NCBI GenBank assembly: GCA_020249435.1
Contig: JADCFQ010000009.1
Location: 16,233-80,232 of the forward strand
Length of the DNA stretch: 64,000 nt
Reading direction: 5' to 3'
From: Roseomonas sp.
Lineage (GTDB): Bacteria; Pseudomonadota; Alphaproteobacteria; Acetobacterales; Acetobacteraceae
In this document: one piece after another, positions 39,147 to 48,142 of the stretch
Layout: every line of letters starts with the position of its first letter
Position numbering within the stretch: position 1 is the stretch's first letter
Notes under the pieces: model-generated
Database searches by the model: none
Told to the model about the DNA's origin: nothing
Seen by the model: the letters and a program-made list of their open reading frames with translations, nothing else
Made by a program: the position numbers and the translations under genes

Positions 39147-39945
39147 CCCCGCCCGGCCGAAAATCATCGCCATCGCCAATCAAAAGGGCGGGGTCGGTAA
39201 GACCACGACGGCGATCAATCTTGCCACGGCGCTTGCTACCACGCGCAAGGTTCTGCTGATTGACCTGGACCCACAAGGCAATGCCTCCACCGGCCTTGGC
39301 CTGCCGCGTCAGGAACGGGGCCAGGGCAGCTATGCTTTGCTGGTCGGTGCCGCGCCCTTGGCCGAACTAGTGAAGCCATCACGTATTCCGCAACTGGATC
39401 TGCTGCCGGCCGACGCCGATTTGGCCGGCGCTGAGATTGAACTGATTGATGTCGAAGCCCGCGAAAGGCGCCTCCTGAATGCCTTGGAAGCCGCTGGCGA
39501 GACGCTGGCCGACACGGACCTGATCATCATTGATTGCCCGCCATCGCTGGGCCTGATCACACTGAATGCCCTGGTCGCGGCGGATGAGGTTTTGGTGCCA
39601 TTGCAATGCGAATTCTTCGCGCTTGAGGGCGTTTCCCAGATTACACGTACCATTGAACGTGTCAGCAAAAGCTTGAACCCGAACCTTAAGCTTGGTGGCA
39701 TCATCCTGACAATGTTTGATAAACGTAACAATCTCTCGGAACTTGTTGCTGCTGATGTGCGCGAATTTTTCGGCGAAAAGGTCTATGATACGGTGATTCC
39801 TCGTAACATTCGCATCACTGAAGCGCCATCCCATGGCCTGCCGGTGCTGGTCTATGATCATCGCTCTGCGGGTGCGGAAGCCTATGTCGCGCTCGCGCAG
39901 GAATGGATCCGCCGCGAAAAGCAACCAAAGGAAACGGCGCAATGA
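39133..39945 (+). CDS. parA: Chromosome partitioning ATPase ParA
   Basis: A 270-aa Soj-type Walker ATPase. Deviant Walker A NQKGGVGKTT lies near residues 16-25, IDLDPQGNASTGLG and the IIDCPPSLGLITLNAL block follow. No N-terminal HTH, consistent with a chromosomal (type Ib-like, origin-proximal) ParA. GTG start at 39133 overlaps the rsmG end by 14 nt. It overlaps parB by 4 nt (ATGA). Together with parS copies it forms the origin segregation system. Confidence 0.97.
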   Translation: MSSPSPARPKIIAIANQKGGVGKTTTAINLATALATTRKVLLIDLDPQGNASTGLGLPRQERGQGSYALLVGAAPLAELVKPSRIPQLDLLPADADLAGAEIELIDVEARERRLLNALEAAGETLADTDLIIIDCPPSLGLITLNALVAADEVLVPLQCEFFALEGVSQITRTIERVSKSLNPNLKLGGIILTMFDKRNNLSELVAADVREFFGEKVYDTVIPRNIRITEAPSHGLPVLVYDHRSAGAEAYVALAQEWIRREKQPKETAQ

Positions 39946-40799
39946 AAAAGCCCGCCCGGCTCGGCATGGGCCTTTCCGCCCTGATGGGTGATGCGCCACC
40001 GCCGCCAAGCGCGCCCCAAGCCGGCCCGCCGCGCAGCCTGCCAATTACCATGATCGAACCAGGCCCATTTCAGCCGCGCATGGAACCTGACCGGCAGGGG
40101 CTTCAGGAACTCGCGGCCTCCATTACCGAACACGGTATCTTGCAGCCCTTGCTTGTGCGCCCGAAGCCAGGTGAGGCGGGGCGCTATCAGATCATTGGCG
40201 GCGAACGCCGCTGGCGTGCCGCGCAAATCGCGAAGCTGCATGACGTTCCTGTGGTCATCCGGGATTTTGACGATCGCATGGCAATGGCCGCCGGGTTGGT
40301 CGAAAACCTGCAGCGCGAGGATTTGAACGCGATTGAGGAAGCGGAAGGCTTTGCCCGCCTCATTGACCAATTCGGCCTCAATCAGGAAAGCCTGGCGCGC
40401 GCGGTCGGCAAATCGCGCAGCCACATCGCCAACACGCTCCGCTTGCTCAACCTGCCGCCTGCCATTCGCGAGCATTTGCGCGCCGGGCGTCTCAGCGCTG
40501 GCCATGCCCGCGCGCTCCTAGGCGCGGAGGAGCCGGAAAAGCTTGCGACACAAATCCTCACGCGCGGCCTTTCCGTCCGTCAGGCGGAAGCCATGGCCGC
40601 AGCGCAGCCAAAGAACCCAGAATCTCGACGGAGCAATGCCAAGGATAGTGATACATTGGCCCTTGAACGCCAATTGTTGGAACGCCTCGGCTTGCAAGTC
40701 GCCATCAAGCATTTCGGCAAGGGCGGGCAGGTTACCATCAGCTATAATGACCTTGATCAGCTTGATGGCCTGATCCGCCTTTTGATGCCCGAAGCATGA
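39942..40799 (+). CDS. parB: Chromosome partitioning protein ParB
   Basis: A 285-aa CTP-dependent DNA clamp. N-terminal RLGMGLSALMG for ParA contact; CTP-binding box GERRWRAAQIA; helix-turn-helix LARAVGKSRSHIANTLRLLNLP for parS; C-terminal dimer domain. The start ATG overlaps the parA stop. Two matching parS sites lie upstream in the same block. Confidence 0.97.
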   Translation: MKKPARLGMGLSALMGDAPPPPSAPQAGPPRSLPITMIEPGPFQPRMEPDRQGLQELAASITEHGILQPLLVRPKPGEAGRYQIIGGERRWRAAQIAKLHDVPVVIRDFDDRMAMAAGLVENLQREDLNAIEEAEGFARLIDQFGLNQESLARAVGKSRSHIANTLRLLNLPPAIREHLRAGRLSAGHARALLGAEEPEKLATQILTRGLSVRQAEAMAAAQPKNPESRRSNAKDSDTLALERQLLERLGLQVAIKHFGKGGQVTISYNDLDQLDGLIRLLMPEA

Positions 40800-40826
40800 C
40801 GCAGCCCTTTTGGGCGGGAGGCCACC

Positions 40827-41297
40827 TTGTCCAAGCCAAATGATCTGGATGCCACTGACCTTGCCATCCTGCGCCTGATTCAGGCCGATGCCTCACTCTC
40901 GCTGGGTGACATCGCGAAGGAGGTCGGGCTGACGCAAACCCCATGCTGGAAGCGCATCCGCCGCATGGAGGAAACCGGCATCATCACCGGCCGTGTCACG
41001 CTGGTGAATGCCGAAAAACTCGGCCTTGGCATTTCGGTTTTTGTCGCCATCGAAACCGGCGATCATTCCGCCACCTGGATCGAAAGCTTTGCCAAAACTG
41101 TCGCGGATTTGCCGGAGATTGTGGAATGCTGGCGGCTTGGCGGCGATGTGGATTATCTGCTCCGCGTCGTTGTTTCAGACATGACAGCCTATGATGTCTT
41201 TTACCGCAAGCTGACGGCCCGCGTTTCCAGCCTGCGCAAGGTGACATCCCGCTTTGCCATGGAATGCGTGAAATCCACCACCGCTTTACCACTCTGA
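40827..41297 (+). CDS. Lrp/AsnC-family transcriptional regulator
   Basis: A 156-aa regulator with an N-terminal HTH (DLAILRLIQADASLSLGDIAKEVGLTQTPCWKRIRRMEETG) and a C-terminal RAM ligand-binding domain ending SRFAMECVKSTTALPL. The start is TTG at 40827, supported by GGGAGG 7-12 nt upstream. It sits ahead of, and may control, the split UxaA-type dehydratase genes. Confidence 0.93.
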   Translation: MSKPNDLDATDLAILRLIQADASLSLGDIAKEVGLTQTPCWKRIRRMEETGIITGRVTLVNAEKLGLGISVFVAIETGDHSATWIESFAKTVADLPEIVECWRLGGDVDYLLRVVVSDMTAYDVFYRKLTARVSSLRKVTSRFAMECVKSTTALPL

Positions 41298-41375
41298 TGT
41301 CGCGTCCCTGATTGACCCGGACGGGGCCGCGCCCTAGCTTTCCAACCATTATCAAAAGAGGGAGGATATGCCGGC

Positions 41376-41660
41376 ATGACCGTGCATTTCTGTGTGCATG
41401 ACGAAGGCGATTCCGTCGGCGTCGTGGTTGTCGAAGGGATCAAATCCGGCCAGGCGCTGAATGGCTGGATCATGGATCAGGACAAGATGATCACCTTCAA
41501 CGCCAAGTCGGATATCCCGATTGGGCATAAGCTTGCCATTCGCGCCATCGCTGCCGGTGACACCATCATCAAATACGGCATTGATATCGGCAAGGCGGTG
41601 AAGGACATCTCCGCCGGCGAGCATCTGCATGTCCACAACGTCAAAACGAAGCGGTGGTAA
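41376..41660 (+). CDS. UxaA-family dehydratase/lyase small subunit (SAF domain)
   Basis: A 94-aa SAF-domain subunit, the split N-terminal part of the altronate dehydratase (UxaA) family, similar also to SuyA of sulfolactate sulfo-lyase. It ends [26 protein letters not shown] possible three-codon reading frame ATG-CCG-GCA-TGA (41368-41379) overlaps the start by ATGA, with GGAGG just before it. The partner subunit starts 5 nt after the stop. Substrate not determinable: sugar acid or sulfolactate. Confidence 0.85.
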   Translation: MTVHFCVHDEGDSVGVVVVEGIKSGQALNGWIMDQDKMITFNAKSDIPIGHKLAIRAIAAGDTIIKYGIDIGKAVKDISAGEHLHVHNVKTKRW

Positions 41661-41665
41661 GCGCC

Positions 41666-42841
41666 ATGGGCATCAATCTGAAAAACGCTGCCTTTGAAGG
41701 CTGGCGCCGCGAAAATGGCCGCATGGGTGTGCGCAACCACGTCATCATCCTGCCGGTGGATGATCTTTCCAACGCTGCCTGCGAAGCGGTGGCGAACAAT
41801 ATCAAGGGCGCGCTCGCGATCCCGCACGCCTATGGCCGCCTGCAATTCGGCGCCGATCTGGATTTGCATTTCCGCACGCTGATCGGCACTGGCACCAACC
41901 CCAATGTCGCCGGCGTGGTGGTGATTGGCATTGAACCTGGCTGGACTGGGCGCATTGTTGAAGGCATCGCCAAATCCGGCAAGCCGGTGGAAGGCTTCGC
42001 CATTGAACAGAATGGCGATATCAAAACCATCGCCAATGCGTCCCGCGCGGCCTATCGCATGGTGAAGCACGCATCGCGCCTGAAGAAATCCCGTGCCTCC
42101 ATCCAGGAGCTGTGGGTTTCCACCAAATGCGGTGAAAGTGATACCACATCGGGCCTCGCTTCCTGCCCTACAGTCGGCAATTCCTTCGACAAGCTTTGGG
42201 AAAACGGCAATACGCTCGTTTTCGGTGAAACCACCGAACTCACGGGTGGTGAGCATCTGGTCGCAGAGCGTTGTCGCACACCGGAAATCCGCGCCCAATT
42301 CCAGGCGATGTTTGACCGCTACCAGCGTGTCGTGGAAGCGAACAAGACCAACGATCTTTCCGAAAGCCAGCCCACCAAGGGCAATATCGAAGGCGGTCTC
42401 ACCACCATCGAAGAAAAGGCGCTCGGCAATATCCAAAAGATCGGGAAGAAGTGCTTGGTGGATGGCGTTCTGGACAAGGCGGAGGCGCCGACGCATTCCG
42501 GCCTTTGGTTCATGGATTCAAGCTCAGCCGCGGCCGAGATGGTGACCCTTTGCGCCGCTTCGGGCTTTGCCGTGCATACCTTCCCGACCGGGCAGGGCAA
42601 TGTCATCGGCAATCCAATCCTGCCGGTGATCAAACTCACCGCCAATCCGCGTACCCAGCGCACCATGTCTGAACATATTGATGTGGACGTAACGGGGCTC
42701 TTGCAGCGGCAGATGAATATGGATGATGCCGGTGAGGCTTTGCTTGATTGCATTATCCGCACCGCGGATGGCGAATTGACCGCGGCTGAATTGCTCGGCC
42801 ACCGCGAATTCAGCCTGACGCGACTTTACGAAAGCGCGTAA
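41666..42841 (+). CDS. UxaA-family dehydratase/lyase large subunit
   Basis: A 391-aa catalytic subunit of the altronate/galactarate dehydratase family (also SuyB of sulfolactate sulfo-lyase). Hallmarks: [39 protein letters not shown] and [21 protein letters not shown] 41666 is chosen over an in-frame GTG at 41654 overlapping the small subunit stop. Preceded by an Lrp regulator; followed by a strong hairpin. Confidence 0.87.
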   Translation: MGINLKNAAFEGWRRENGRMGVRNHVIILPVDDLSNAACEAVANNIKGALAIPHAYGRLQFGADLDLHFRTLIGTGTNPNVAGVVVIGIEPGWTGRIVEGIAKSGKPVEGFAIEQNGDIKTIANASRAAYRMVKHASRLKKSRASIQELWVSTKCGESDTTSGLASCPTVGNSFDKLWENGNTLVFGETTELTGGEHLVAERCRTPEIRAQFQAMFDRYQRVVEANKTNDLSESQPTKGNIEGGLTTIEEKALGNIQKIGKKCLVDGVLDKAEAPTHSGLWFMDSSSAAAEMVTLCAASGFAVHTFPTGQGNVIGNPILPVIKLTANPRTQRTMSEHIDVDVTGLLQRQMNMDDAGEALLDCIIRTADGELTAAELLGHREFSLTRLYESA

Positions 42842-42846
42842 CAGGA

Positions 42847-42881
42847 TTGGGCGGTGCGCGGGTTTCCGGCGCACCGCCCAA
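42847..42881. terminator. Bidirectional terminator between UxaA and LysE genes
   Basis: Perfect 13-bp stem TTGGGCGGTGCGC / GCGCACCGCCCAA around a 9-nt loop, in the 45-bp gap between two convergent stops. A/T-rich sequence follows on the + strand side. Confidence 0.8.
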
Positions 42882-42886
42882 CAAAT

Positions 42887-43531
42887 TTACTGCCGCTTCG
42901 CCAGCGCCAAGCCGACCCCCAAGGCAATCATTGACGCGCCAGAGATTTCGCGCAGCCGGCGGATGAAGGCGGGCCGCGTCGCCGCACCTTCGCGGATACG
43001 GCTGGCGCCAATCGCCACAACAATATCCGCCAGCGTATTGAGCACCACCGAAATCGAACCCAACAGAATGAAGGGCACCGCCACCGCGCCCGCGCTGGGG
43101 TCCAAAAACTGCGGAATAAAGGCCAGGAAGAAGGCAGCGGTTTTCGGGTTCAGCGCCTCAACCACCACACCTTCCCGGAAGGCTCGCGCTGCACCCATGG
43201 CAGGGGCCGGATCAGCGCCGGCCAAAGCCTGCACAGCATCCCGCCGCGCAGCGATTATGGTCCGCACCCCAAGCCATACCAGATACGCCGCGCCAAGCCA
43301 TTTCAGCGCCGTGAACAGCTCCGCACTCGCCAGCACAATCGCTGAAACGCCAAGCGCCCCGGCCAGCACATGCACCAGGCCGCCAAGGGCAGTGCCAAAG
43401 CTGGAGGCAATACCCTCAGCCCGCCCACCTGCCAGGCTGCGCGCGGCGACATAGAAAATCCCGGGGCCGGGTGTCACCGCCAGCAGCAAAGCGGCGGCAA
43501 GATAAAGGGCGAATTGGTTGATATCTGGCAT
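42887..43531 (-). CDS. LysE/RhtB-family amino acid exporter
   Basis: A 214-aa inner-membrane exporter with about five to six hydrophobic segments. Family motif TPGPGIFYVAARSLAGGRAEGIASSFG is at residues 20-45, and GAAYLVWLGVRTI plus the NPKTAAFFLAFIPQF block follow. Export substrate (amino acid or derivative) is not predictable. Convergent with the UxaA operon. Confidence 0.92.
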   Translation of the reverse strand: MPDINQFALYLAAALLLAVTPGPGIFYVAARSLAGGRAEGIASSFGTALGGLVHVLAGALGVSAIVLASAELFTALKWLGAAYLVWLGVRTIIAARRDAVQALAGADPAPAMGAARAFREGVVVEALNPKTAAFFLAFIPQFLDPSAGAVAVPFILLGSISVVLNTLADIVVAIGASRIREGAATRPAFIRRLREISGASMIALGVGLALAKRQ

Positions 43532-43584
43532 GGCGCTCTCCTACGCCATGCCAGCCCTATTGCCGAGGGCTAGGGATTCACGAG

Positions 43585-44169
43585 CTACCCCTCCCCCGGA
43601 TCAATCCAGCCGATATTCCCATCGGCACGGCGATAGACAACATTCAGCCCGCCGCCCTTCTTGTTGCGGAACATCAGCGCCTGAGCCTGGGCCAGATCAA
43701 GCCGCATCACCGCCTCACCCACGCTTAGTTTTTCAACATAGGTCGGGTTTTCGGCAATGATCGCGCCATGGTCGCCATTCTCTGGCGCTTCCTCATCCGC
43801 TGGGGCCTCGATCACATAACGGCGGCCGCGCGGCGCCTCTTCTGCCGGGGCTTCGCGTTCGCCGGCGAAGGATCGCGCATGTTCATTCACACGCCGGCGA
43901 TAGCGGCGCAGGCGCTTGGCCAGATGCTCCGCCGCGACCTCAAAAGCGCGATGCGCATCGGCGCCCTCACCTTCGGCGCGCATCATCAGCCCGCGCCCGG
44001 CTTTCAGGTTGATGTCGCAACTGAACTGGCTTCGATGCTTGTGGAAGGTCACATTGGCTTCAAGCGCGTGATCAAAATACTTGCCCGTAATCGCGGCCAG
44101 ACCGTCGCTCACATGGGTCTTCAGCGCTTCACCGGTTTCAACCTGTTTGCCGGCAACCGTAATATGCAT
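43585..44169 (-). CDS. hpf: Ribosome hibernation promoting factor, long form
   Basis: A 194-aa long HPF. The N-terminal S30AE domain (MHITVAGKQVETGEALKTHV to about 100) binds the ribosome decoding centre. A charged linker and a C-terminal dimerisation domain (SVGEAVMRLDLAQAQALMFRNK...GNIGWIDPG) allow 100S formation. ATG 44169 preferred over one at 44193. Follows rpoN by 95 bp, the conserved alphaproteobacterial order. Confidence 0.95.
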   Translation of the reverse strand: MHITVAGKQVETGEALKTHVSDGLAAITGKYFDHALEANVTFHKHRSQFSCDINLKAGRGLMMRAEGEGADAHRAFEVAAEHLAKRLRRYRRRVNEHARSFAGEREAPAEEAPRGRRYVIEAPADEEAPENGDHGAIIAENPTYVEKLSVGEAVMRLDLAQAQALMFRNKKGGGLNVVYRRADGNIGWIDPGEG

Positions 44170-44264
44170 GGGGCTATGCCCTCCCTTTTGCAAAGCGGAT
44201 GGGCCGCCCCTGGGCGACCGGGCGCGCGACCCTTCCTTCCTGCCGGGTCGCCCTTGTGTCCGGA

Positions 44265-45740
44265 TCAGGCCGAGGCGGCCTTCTCCCGTTTGCGCTGCAC
44301 GGATGATGGAATGCGCAACGCGTCCCGGTATTTGGCCACAGTTCGCCGGGCAATGTCCACGCCTTCTTCACGCAACCGGGCCACAATCGTATCATCGGAC
44401 AGGATATCATCCGGGCTTTCGGCATCCACCATGGCCTTGATGCGGTAACGCACGGCTTCGGCGCTATGCGCCTCCCCACCGCGCGTGCCGGAAATGGCGG
44501 TGGTGAAGAAATACTTAAGCTCAAACGTACCGCGCGGGGTGGCGATCGCCTTGTTCGATGTCACGCGGGATACGGTGCTTTCATGCAGCGAAACCTCATC
44601 CGCCACATCGCGCAGGATCAGCGGGCGGAGATGCCCAACACCATGGCGGAAAAAACCATCCTGCCGGCGCACAATTTCGGCCGCCACTTTCAGGATGGTA
44701 TTGGCGCGCTGTTCCAGCGACTTCACCAACCATGACGCGGTCTGGAAACGCTCCGCGATCCAGTTCTTGTCATCCTTGCCTCGTGCGCTGACATTGGCCG
44801 AGGCGAAGAAACCCCTATTCACCAGAACGCGCGGCAGAGTTTCCAGATTGAGCTCCACAATCCAATCATCATTGGGTCCGCGGCGCATCAGCACATCCGG
44901 CACAAGTGTGGGCGCAGGCGGCGCATCAAAGGAAGCGCCTGGTTTTGGGTCCAGCCGCCGGAGTTCCGCGACCATCTCCGCCATGTCTTCCGCATCCACG
45001 CCGCAGATTTGCTGCAAGCCCTTCAAATCTCGCTTGGCGAGCAATTCCAGATTGGCGAGAAGCGCCGCCATGGCTGGGTCATAGCGATTGCGATCCTGCA
45101 ATTGCACCGCGAGACACTCGGCCAGATCGTGGCAAAACATGCCGACAGGATCGAAACGCGCCATGGCAAGGCGCACGCGTTCCACCAGCGCTTCCTCACA
45201 ACCCAGCGCATCGGCTATGACTTGTGCGCGCACATGCAAGCGCCCGGCCTGATCCACCAGCGCCAGAAGATTGCCGGCGATCAGCCGTTCCTGAGGTTGC
45301 GTGAAATTCAGCCTGATCTGTTCCGCCAGATGATCACGCAAGGATCGTTCCGGCGCTTCCATGGCGTCTATGCCGGAAAGATCATCCTCAAAATCGCTGC
45401 GCCCGCCTCGGCCAATCGGCGGCAGGCCATTGTCATAAACATTATCCCACTCGGCATCGAGCGGCGCGGCGTTTTCCGAAGGCAGCGCATCGGAAGCGGC
45501 AGCGCTGGCGGCATCGGCGGGCTCGGGCGTTGCTGGCAAAGGATCCGTGCTGCGCCCGGCATCCGGCCCGGCGATGGGGCGTTCATCGCGTTCCAAAAGC
45601 GGGTTGCGTTCCAGCTCTTCCTCGACAAAGGCCAAGACTTCAAGATTGGAAGATTGCAGCAGCTTGATCGCCTGGCGCAGCTGCGGTGTCATCACCAGCT
45701 GCTGCGATTGCCTCAGATCGAGACGCGGGCCGAGCGCCAT
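44265..45740 (-). CDS. rpoN: RNA polymerase sigma-54 factor
   Basis: A 491-aa sigma-54. Region I is Gln/Leu-rich (LDLRQSQQLVMTPQLRQAIKLLQSSNLEV), Region II is acidic, and Region III carries the core-binding and HTH segments (FFRHGVGHLRPLILRDVADEVSLHESTVSRV) and ends with RpoN box ARRTVAKYR (about 464-472). It follows lptB after a 61-bp gap. No enhancer-binding activator is in the window. Confidence 0.97.
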   Translation of the reverse strand: MALGPRLDLRQSQQLVMTPQLRQAIKLLQSSNLEVLAFVEEELERNPLLERDERPIAGPDAGRSTDPLPATPEPADAASAAASDALPSENAAPLDAEWDNVYDNGLPPIGRGGRSDFEDDLSGIDAMEAPERSLRDHLAEQIRLNFTQPQERLIAGNLLALVDQAGRLHVRAQVIADALGCEEALVERVRLAMARFDPVGMFCHDLAECLAVQLQDRNRYDPAMAALLANLELLAKRDLKGLQQICGVDAEDMAEMVAELRRLDPKPGASFDAPPAPTLVPDVLMRRGPNDDWIVELNLETLPRVLVNRGFFASANVSARGKDDKNWIAERFQTASWLVKSLEQRANTILKVAAEIVRRQDGFFRHGVGHLRPLILRDVADEVSLHESTVSRVTSNKAIATPRGTFELKYFFTTAISGTRGGEAHSAEAVRYRIKAMVDAESPDDILSDDTIVARLREEGVDIARRTVAKYRDALRIPSSVQRKREKAASA

Positions 45741-45801
45741 CAGCCTTGCTCTAATTCAACAGCGCGGGGGAAGGCTGGGAACATGCGGCGTAATTCTTAT
45801 G

Positions 45802-46560
45802 CTAGAGGCTGAATTTTTCGCCAAGATAGACGCGGCGCACTTCCTCATTCGCCACGATTTCCTGCGGGTTGCCTTCCATCAGCACCTTGCCATCATGCAG
45901 GATATAGGCGCGGTCAATGATTTCCAGCGTTTCGCGCACATTATGGTCGGTGATCAGCACGCCAATGCCGCGATCCTTCAAATGCTTGACCAGATCACGA
46001 ATTTCGCCAACGGCGATGGGGTCAATACCGGCGAGCGGTTCATCCAACAGGATATAAGAAGGGTGGGTTGCGAGCGCGCGGGCGATTTCGCAGCGCCGGC
46101 GTTCACCACCTGAAAGCGCCAGCGCGGGCGCGCGGCGCAAATGCGCAATGCCGAATTCCGCCAGCAATTCATCCAGCATCGCGGCGCGCCGATCCGCTTC
46201 CGGCTCCACGACTTCCAAAGCGGCGCGAATATTCTGTTCCACCGTCAGGCCACGAAAGATACTGGCTTCCTGCGGCAAATAGCCAAGCCCCAGCCGCGCG
46301 CGGCGATACATGGGCAGCATGGTGACATCATGCCCATCCATCATCACGCGCCCTTCATCGGGCTGCACCAGACCGGTGATCATATAGAACGTTGTTGTCT
46401 TGCCGGCGCCATTCGGGCCGAGCAGCCCAACGGCTTCGCCGCGCTGCAATGACAGCGACACATTGCGCACCACAGGCCGCTTCTTGTAGCGCTTGCCAAG
46501 CCCGGTGGCGTAAAGCCCGCCGGAACCCGGAACCACTTTCATCTGCGGTGCGTCGTTCAT
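45802..46560 (-). CDS. lptB: LPS export ABC transporter ATPase LptB
   Basis: A 252-aa cytoplasmic ATPase powering LPS extraction. Walker A GPNGAGKTT at 48-56, Q-loop in LPQEASIFRGLTVEQNI, signature LSGGERRRCEIARAL, Walker B YILLDEPLAGIDP, and TDHNVRET switch region. Overlaps lptA by 4 nt (ATGA). Part of kdsD-lptC-lptA-lptB. Confidence 0.97.
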   Translation of the reverse strand: MNDAPQMKVVPGSGGLYATGLGKRYKKRPVVRNVSLSLQRGEAVGLLGPNGAGKTTTFYMITGLVQPDEGRVMMDGHDVTMLPMYRRARLGLGYLPQEASIFRGLTVEQNIRAALEVVEPEADRRAAMLDELLAEFGIAHLRRAPALALSGGERRRCEIARALATHPSYILLDEPLAGIDPIAVGEIRDLVKHLKDRGIGVLITDHNVRETLEIIDRAYILHDGKVLMEGNPQEIVANEEVRRVYLGEKFSL

Positions 46561-47465
46561 CGTGCAGGAGCCCCAGGAGCGGGAAGACCCTGACCCTCAC
46601 CGGGCACGATGATGCCGCGCACCCTTTCATTCGGGCAGGCGATAAGCCGCGAAATGCCCGTGTTCATATTCACAAGCGCCTCGCACCCGGTCAGCGTATT
46701 CTCGCCGCGCACCACGGTCACATTGCCAAGCAACCGCGCAAGCCCATTGGGCGGCGTATAGACGCCACTATCCCCGCGAATGACTTCCTCAGCAGTGCGG
46801 ATTTCAACCCGGCCATAGGCTTCAACCTTTTCCAGGTTGCTGCCTTCCCCCGGCGTGCCCGCGCCCACACCAGGCGCCGGCTGCGGGCGCGGTGCAGCAG
46901 CCGGTTCCGTGGGCGCTTCCTTGAAATAGGCCACCAGCACATCAGCGCGCACGCGCTTGTCATCCTTGGTCACCACCACCGCATCGCCACGCGCTACTGC
47001 CATGCGCTTTTGCGGCCAATATTCCACGCTGTCGCGCGCGGTCAGCACATTATCGGGCGAGGTCAGGCGCAGATTGCGCCCGGTCAGCACCATCACCGCT
47101 TGATCGAGATCATAGATCGCGCGATCACCCTCGGCACGGTCGGTTGCCGAGGTGATCACGACATTGCCTTCGGCTTCCAGGCGCCAAATCTCACTGGCGC
47201 CGCCGGGGCCTTCACTCGGCGGCCTGGTTTCCGCCGGTGCGCCGCCACGCGGGCGATAGCGCGCCAGCAGCAGATCAGCATCAATCGTGACACCGCCGCG
47301 CACCGCCCGCGCCGCACCGCGCGCGATCACCAATTGTTCATTCTGGCGCCATTCAATGCCATCACGCGCTGTGACATCAATCGGCCCGCCTTGGTTGAGC
47401 TCAGCCATTTGCGCCGAGGCAACGCCGGCAACAACACAAAACGCCAAGGCGATACGGCGGATCAT
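46557..47465 (-). CDS. lptA: LptA/OstA-family LPS transport periplasmic protein
   Basis: A 302-aa exported protein with signal peptide MIRRIALAFCVVAGVASA. It has OstA/LptA beta-jellyroll repeats: GIEWRQNEQLVIARGAARAVRGG, GNVVITSATDRAEGDRAIYDLDQA, and RLLGNVTVVRGENTLTGCEALVNMNTG. It is much longer than E. coli LptA (185 aa) because of a Pro-rich insert (PTEPAAAPRPQPAPG) and an extended region. It bridges inner and outer membranes between LptC and LptD. Overlaps lptC and lptB by 4 nt each. Confidence 0.92.
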   Translation of the reverse strand: MIRRIALAFCVVAGVASAQMAELNQGGPIDVTARDGIEWRQNEQLVIARGAARAVRGGVTIDADLLLARYRPRGGAPAETRPPSEGPGGASEIWRLEAEGNVVITSATDRAEGDRAIYDLDQAVMVLTGRNLRLTSPDNVLTARDSVEYWPQKRMAVARGDAVVVTKDDKRVRADVLVAYFKEAPTEPAAAPRPQPAPGVGAGTPGEGSNLEKVEAYGRVEIRTAEEVIRGDSGVYTPPNGLARLLGNVTVVRGENTLTGCEALVNMNTGISRLIACPNERVRGIIVPGEGQGLPAPGAPAR

Positions 47466-48142
47466 TGCCGGCCTTCCAACAGGGCGCGCGATTGGCCGGT
47501 AAAGACCACTACCGCGCCCTTGTCATAAAGGCGGAAACCTTCACTCACCAAGGTACCGAAGGGGCCTTGTGCCGCAACGGGCTTGTCGCCGGAAGCCGCC
47601 CCTTCCTTCAATTCAATCGCGGCTTCTTCGGTCACCAGCAGATTGCCGCCATCATGCCAGAGCGTGACCTCACCGCGCAGATCAAGGTGATTGCGCGCCT
47701 TGTCCAGCCGGCCTTCGCGCGATTCCAACAACACCCACCCATCGGTCATCAGCAAATCTGCGCGTGGTGCTTCAAGATCAACAATGTCCTGATCCTGCCC
47801 CTGAACAGCGACCGATGCCGTGACGGTATAGGGCCGGTTCAATTCATCCACGCCCCGATAACGGGGGGCGACGATCCGCACGGCCTCAGGCGCAGTTTGC
47901 GCGACACGGCGGAAGGAAACGCGCGCGCGTTCTTCCGCCCCTTCCAATTCCGGCCAGATCGCGATGATCAGCAGCAGCGCAATACCCGCCCCGGGCACCA
48001 GCCATTTCAGCGCACTGACCACCAACCGCCGCCGCGCCATTTGCCCCGCCGAGGGGGACCAGCGTTCGCGCGAAGGCGGCGTGATGCGCCGCGGTGCGCG
48101 TGGTGCTGCCATGCCCTGGGCATCAGGCGCGCGGTTCTTCAC
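47462..48142 (-). CDS. lptC: LPS export system protein LptC
   Basis: A 226-aa membrane-anchored protein: basic cytoplasmic N-terminus (RRITPPSRERW...), one transmembrane segment around 43-63, and a periplasmic OstA-like domain (YRGVDELNRPYTVTAS, EVTLWHDGGNLLVTEEAAIELKEG). It overlaps lptA and kdsD by 4 nt. Sequence divergence is normal for LptC, but context makes the call firm. Confidence 0.9.
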   Translation of the reverse strand: MKNRAPDAQGMAAPRAPRRITPPSRERWSPSAGQMARRRLVVSALKWLVPGAGIALLLIIAIWPELEGAEERARVSFRRVAQTAPEAVRIVAPRYRGVDELNRPYTVTASVAVQGQDQDIVDLEAPRADLLMTDGWVLLESREGRLDKARNHLDLRGEVTLWHDGGNLLVTEEAAIELKEGAASGDKPVAAQGPFGTLVSEGFRLYDKGAVVVFTGQSRALLEGRQ

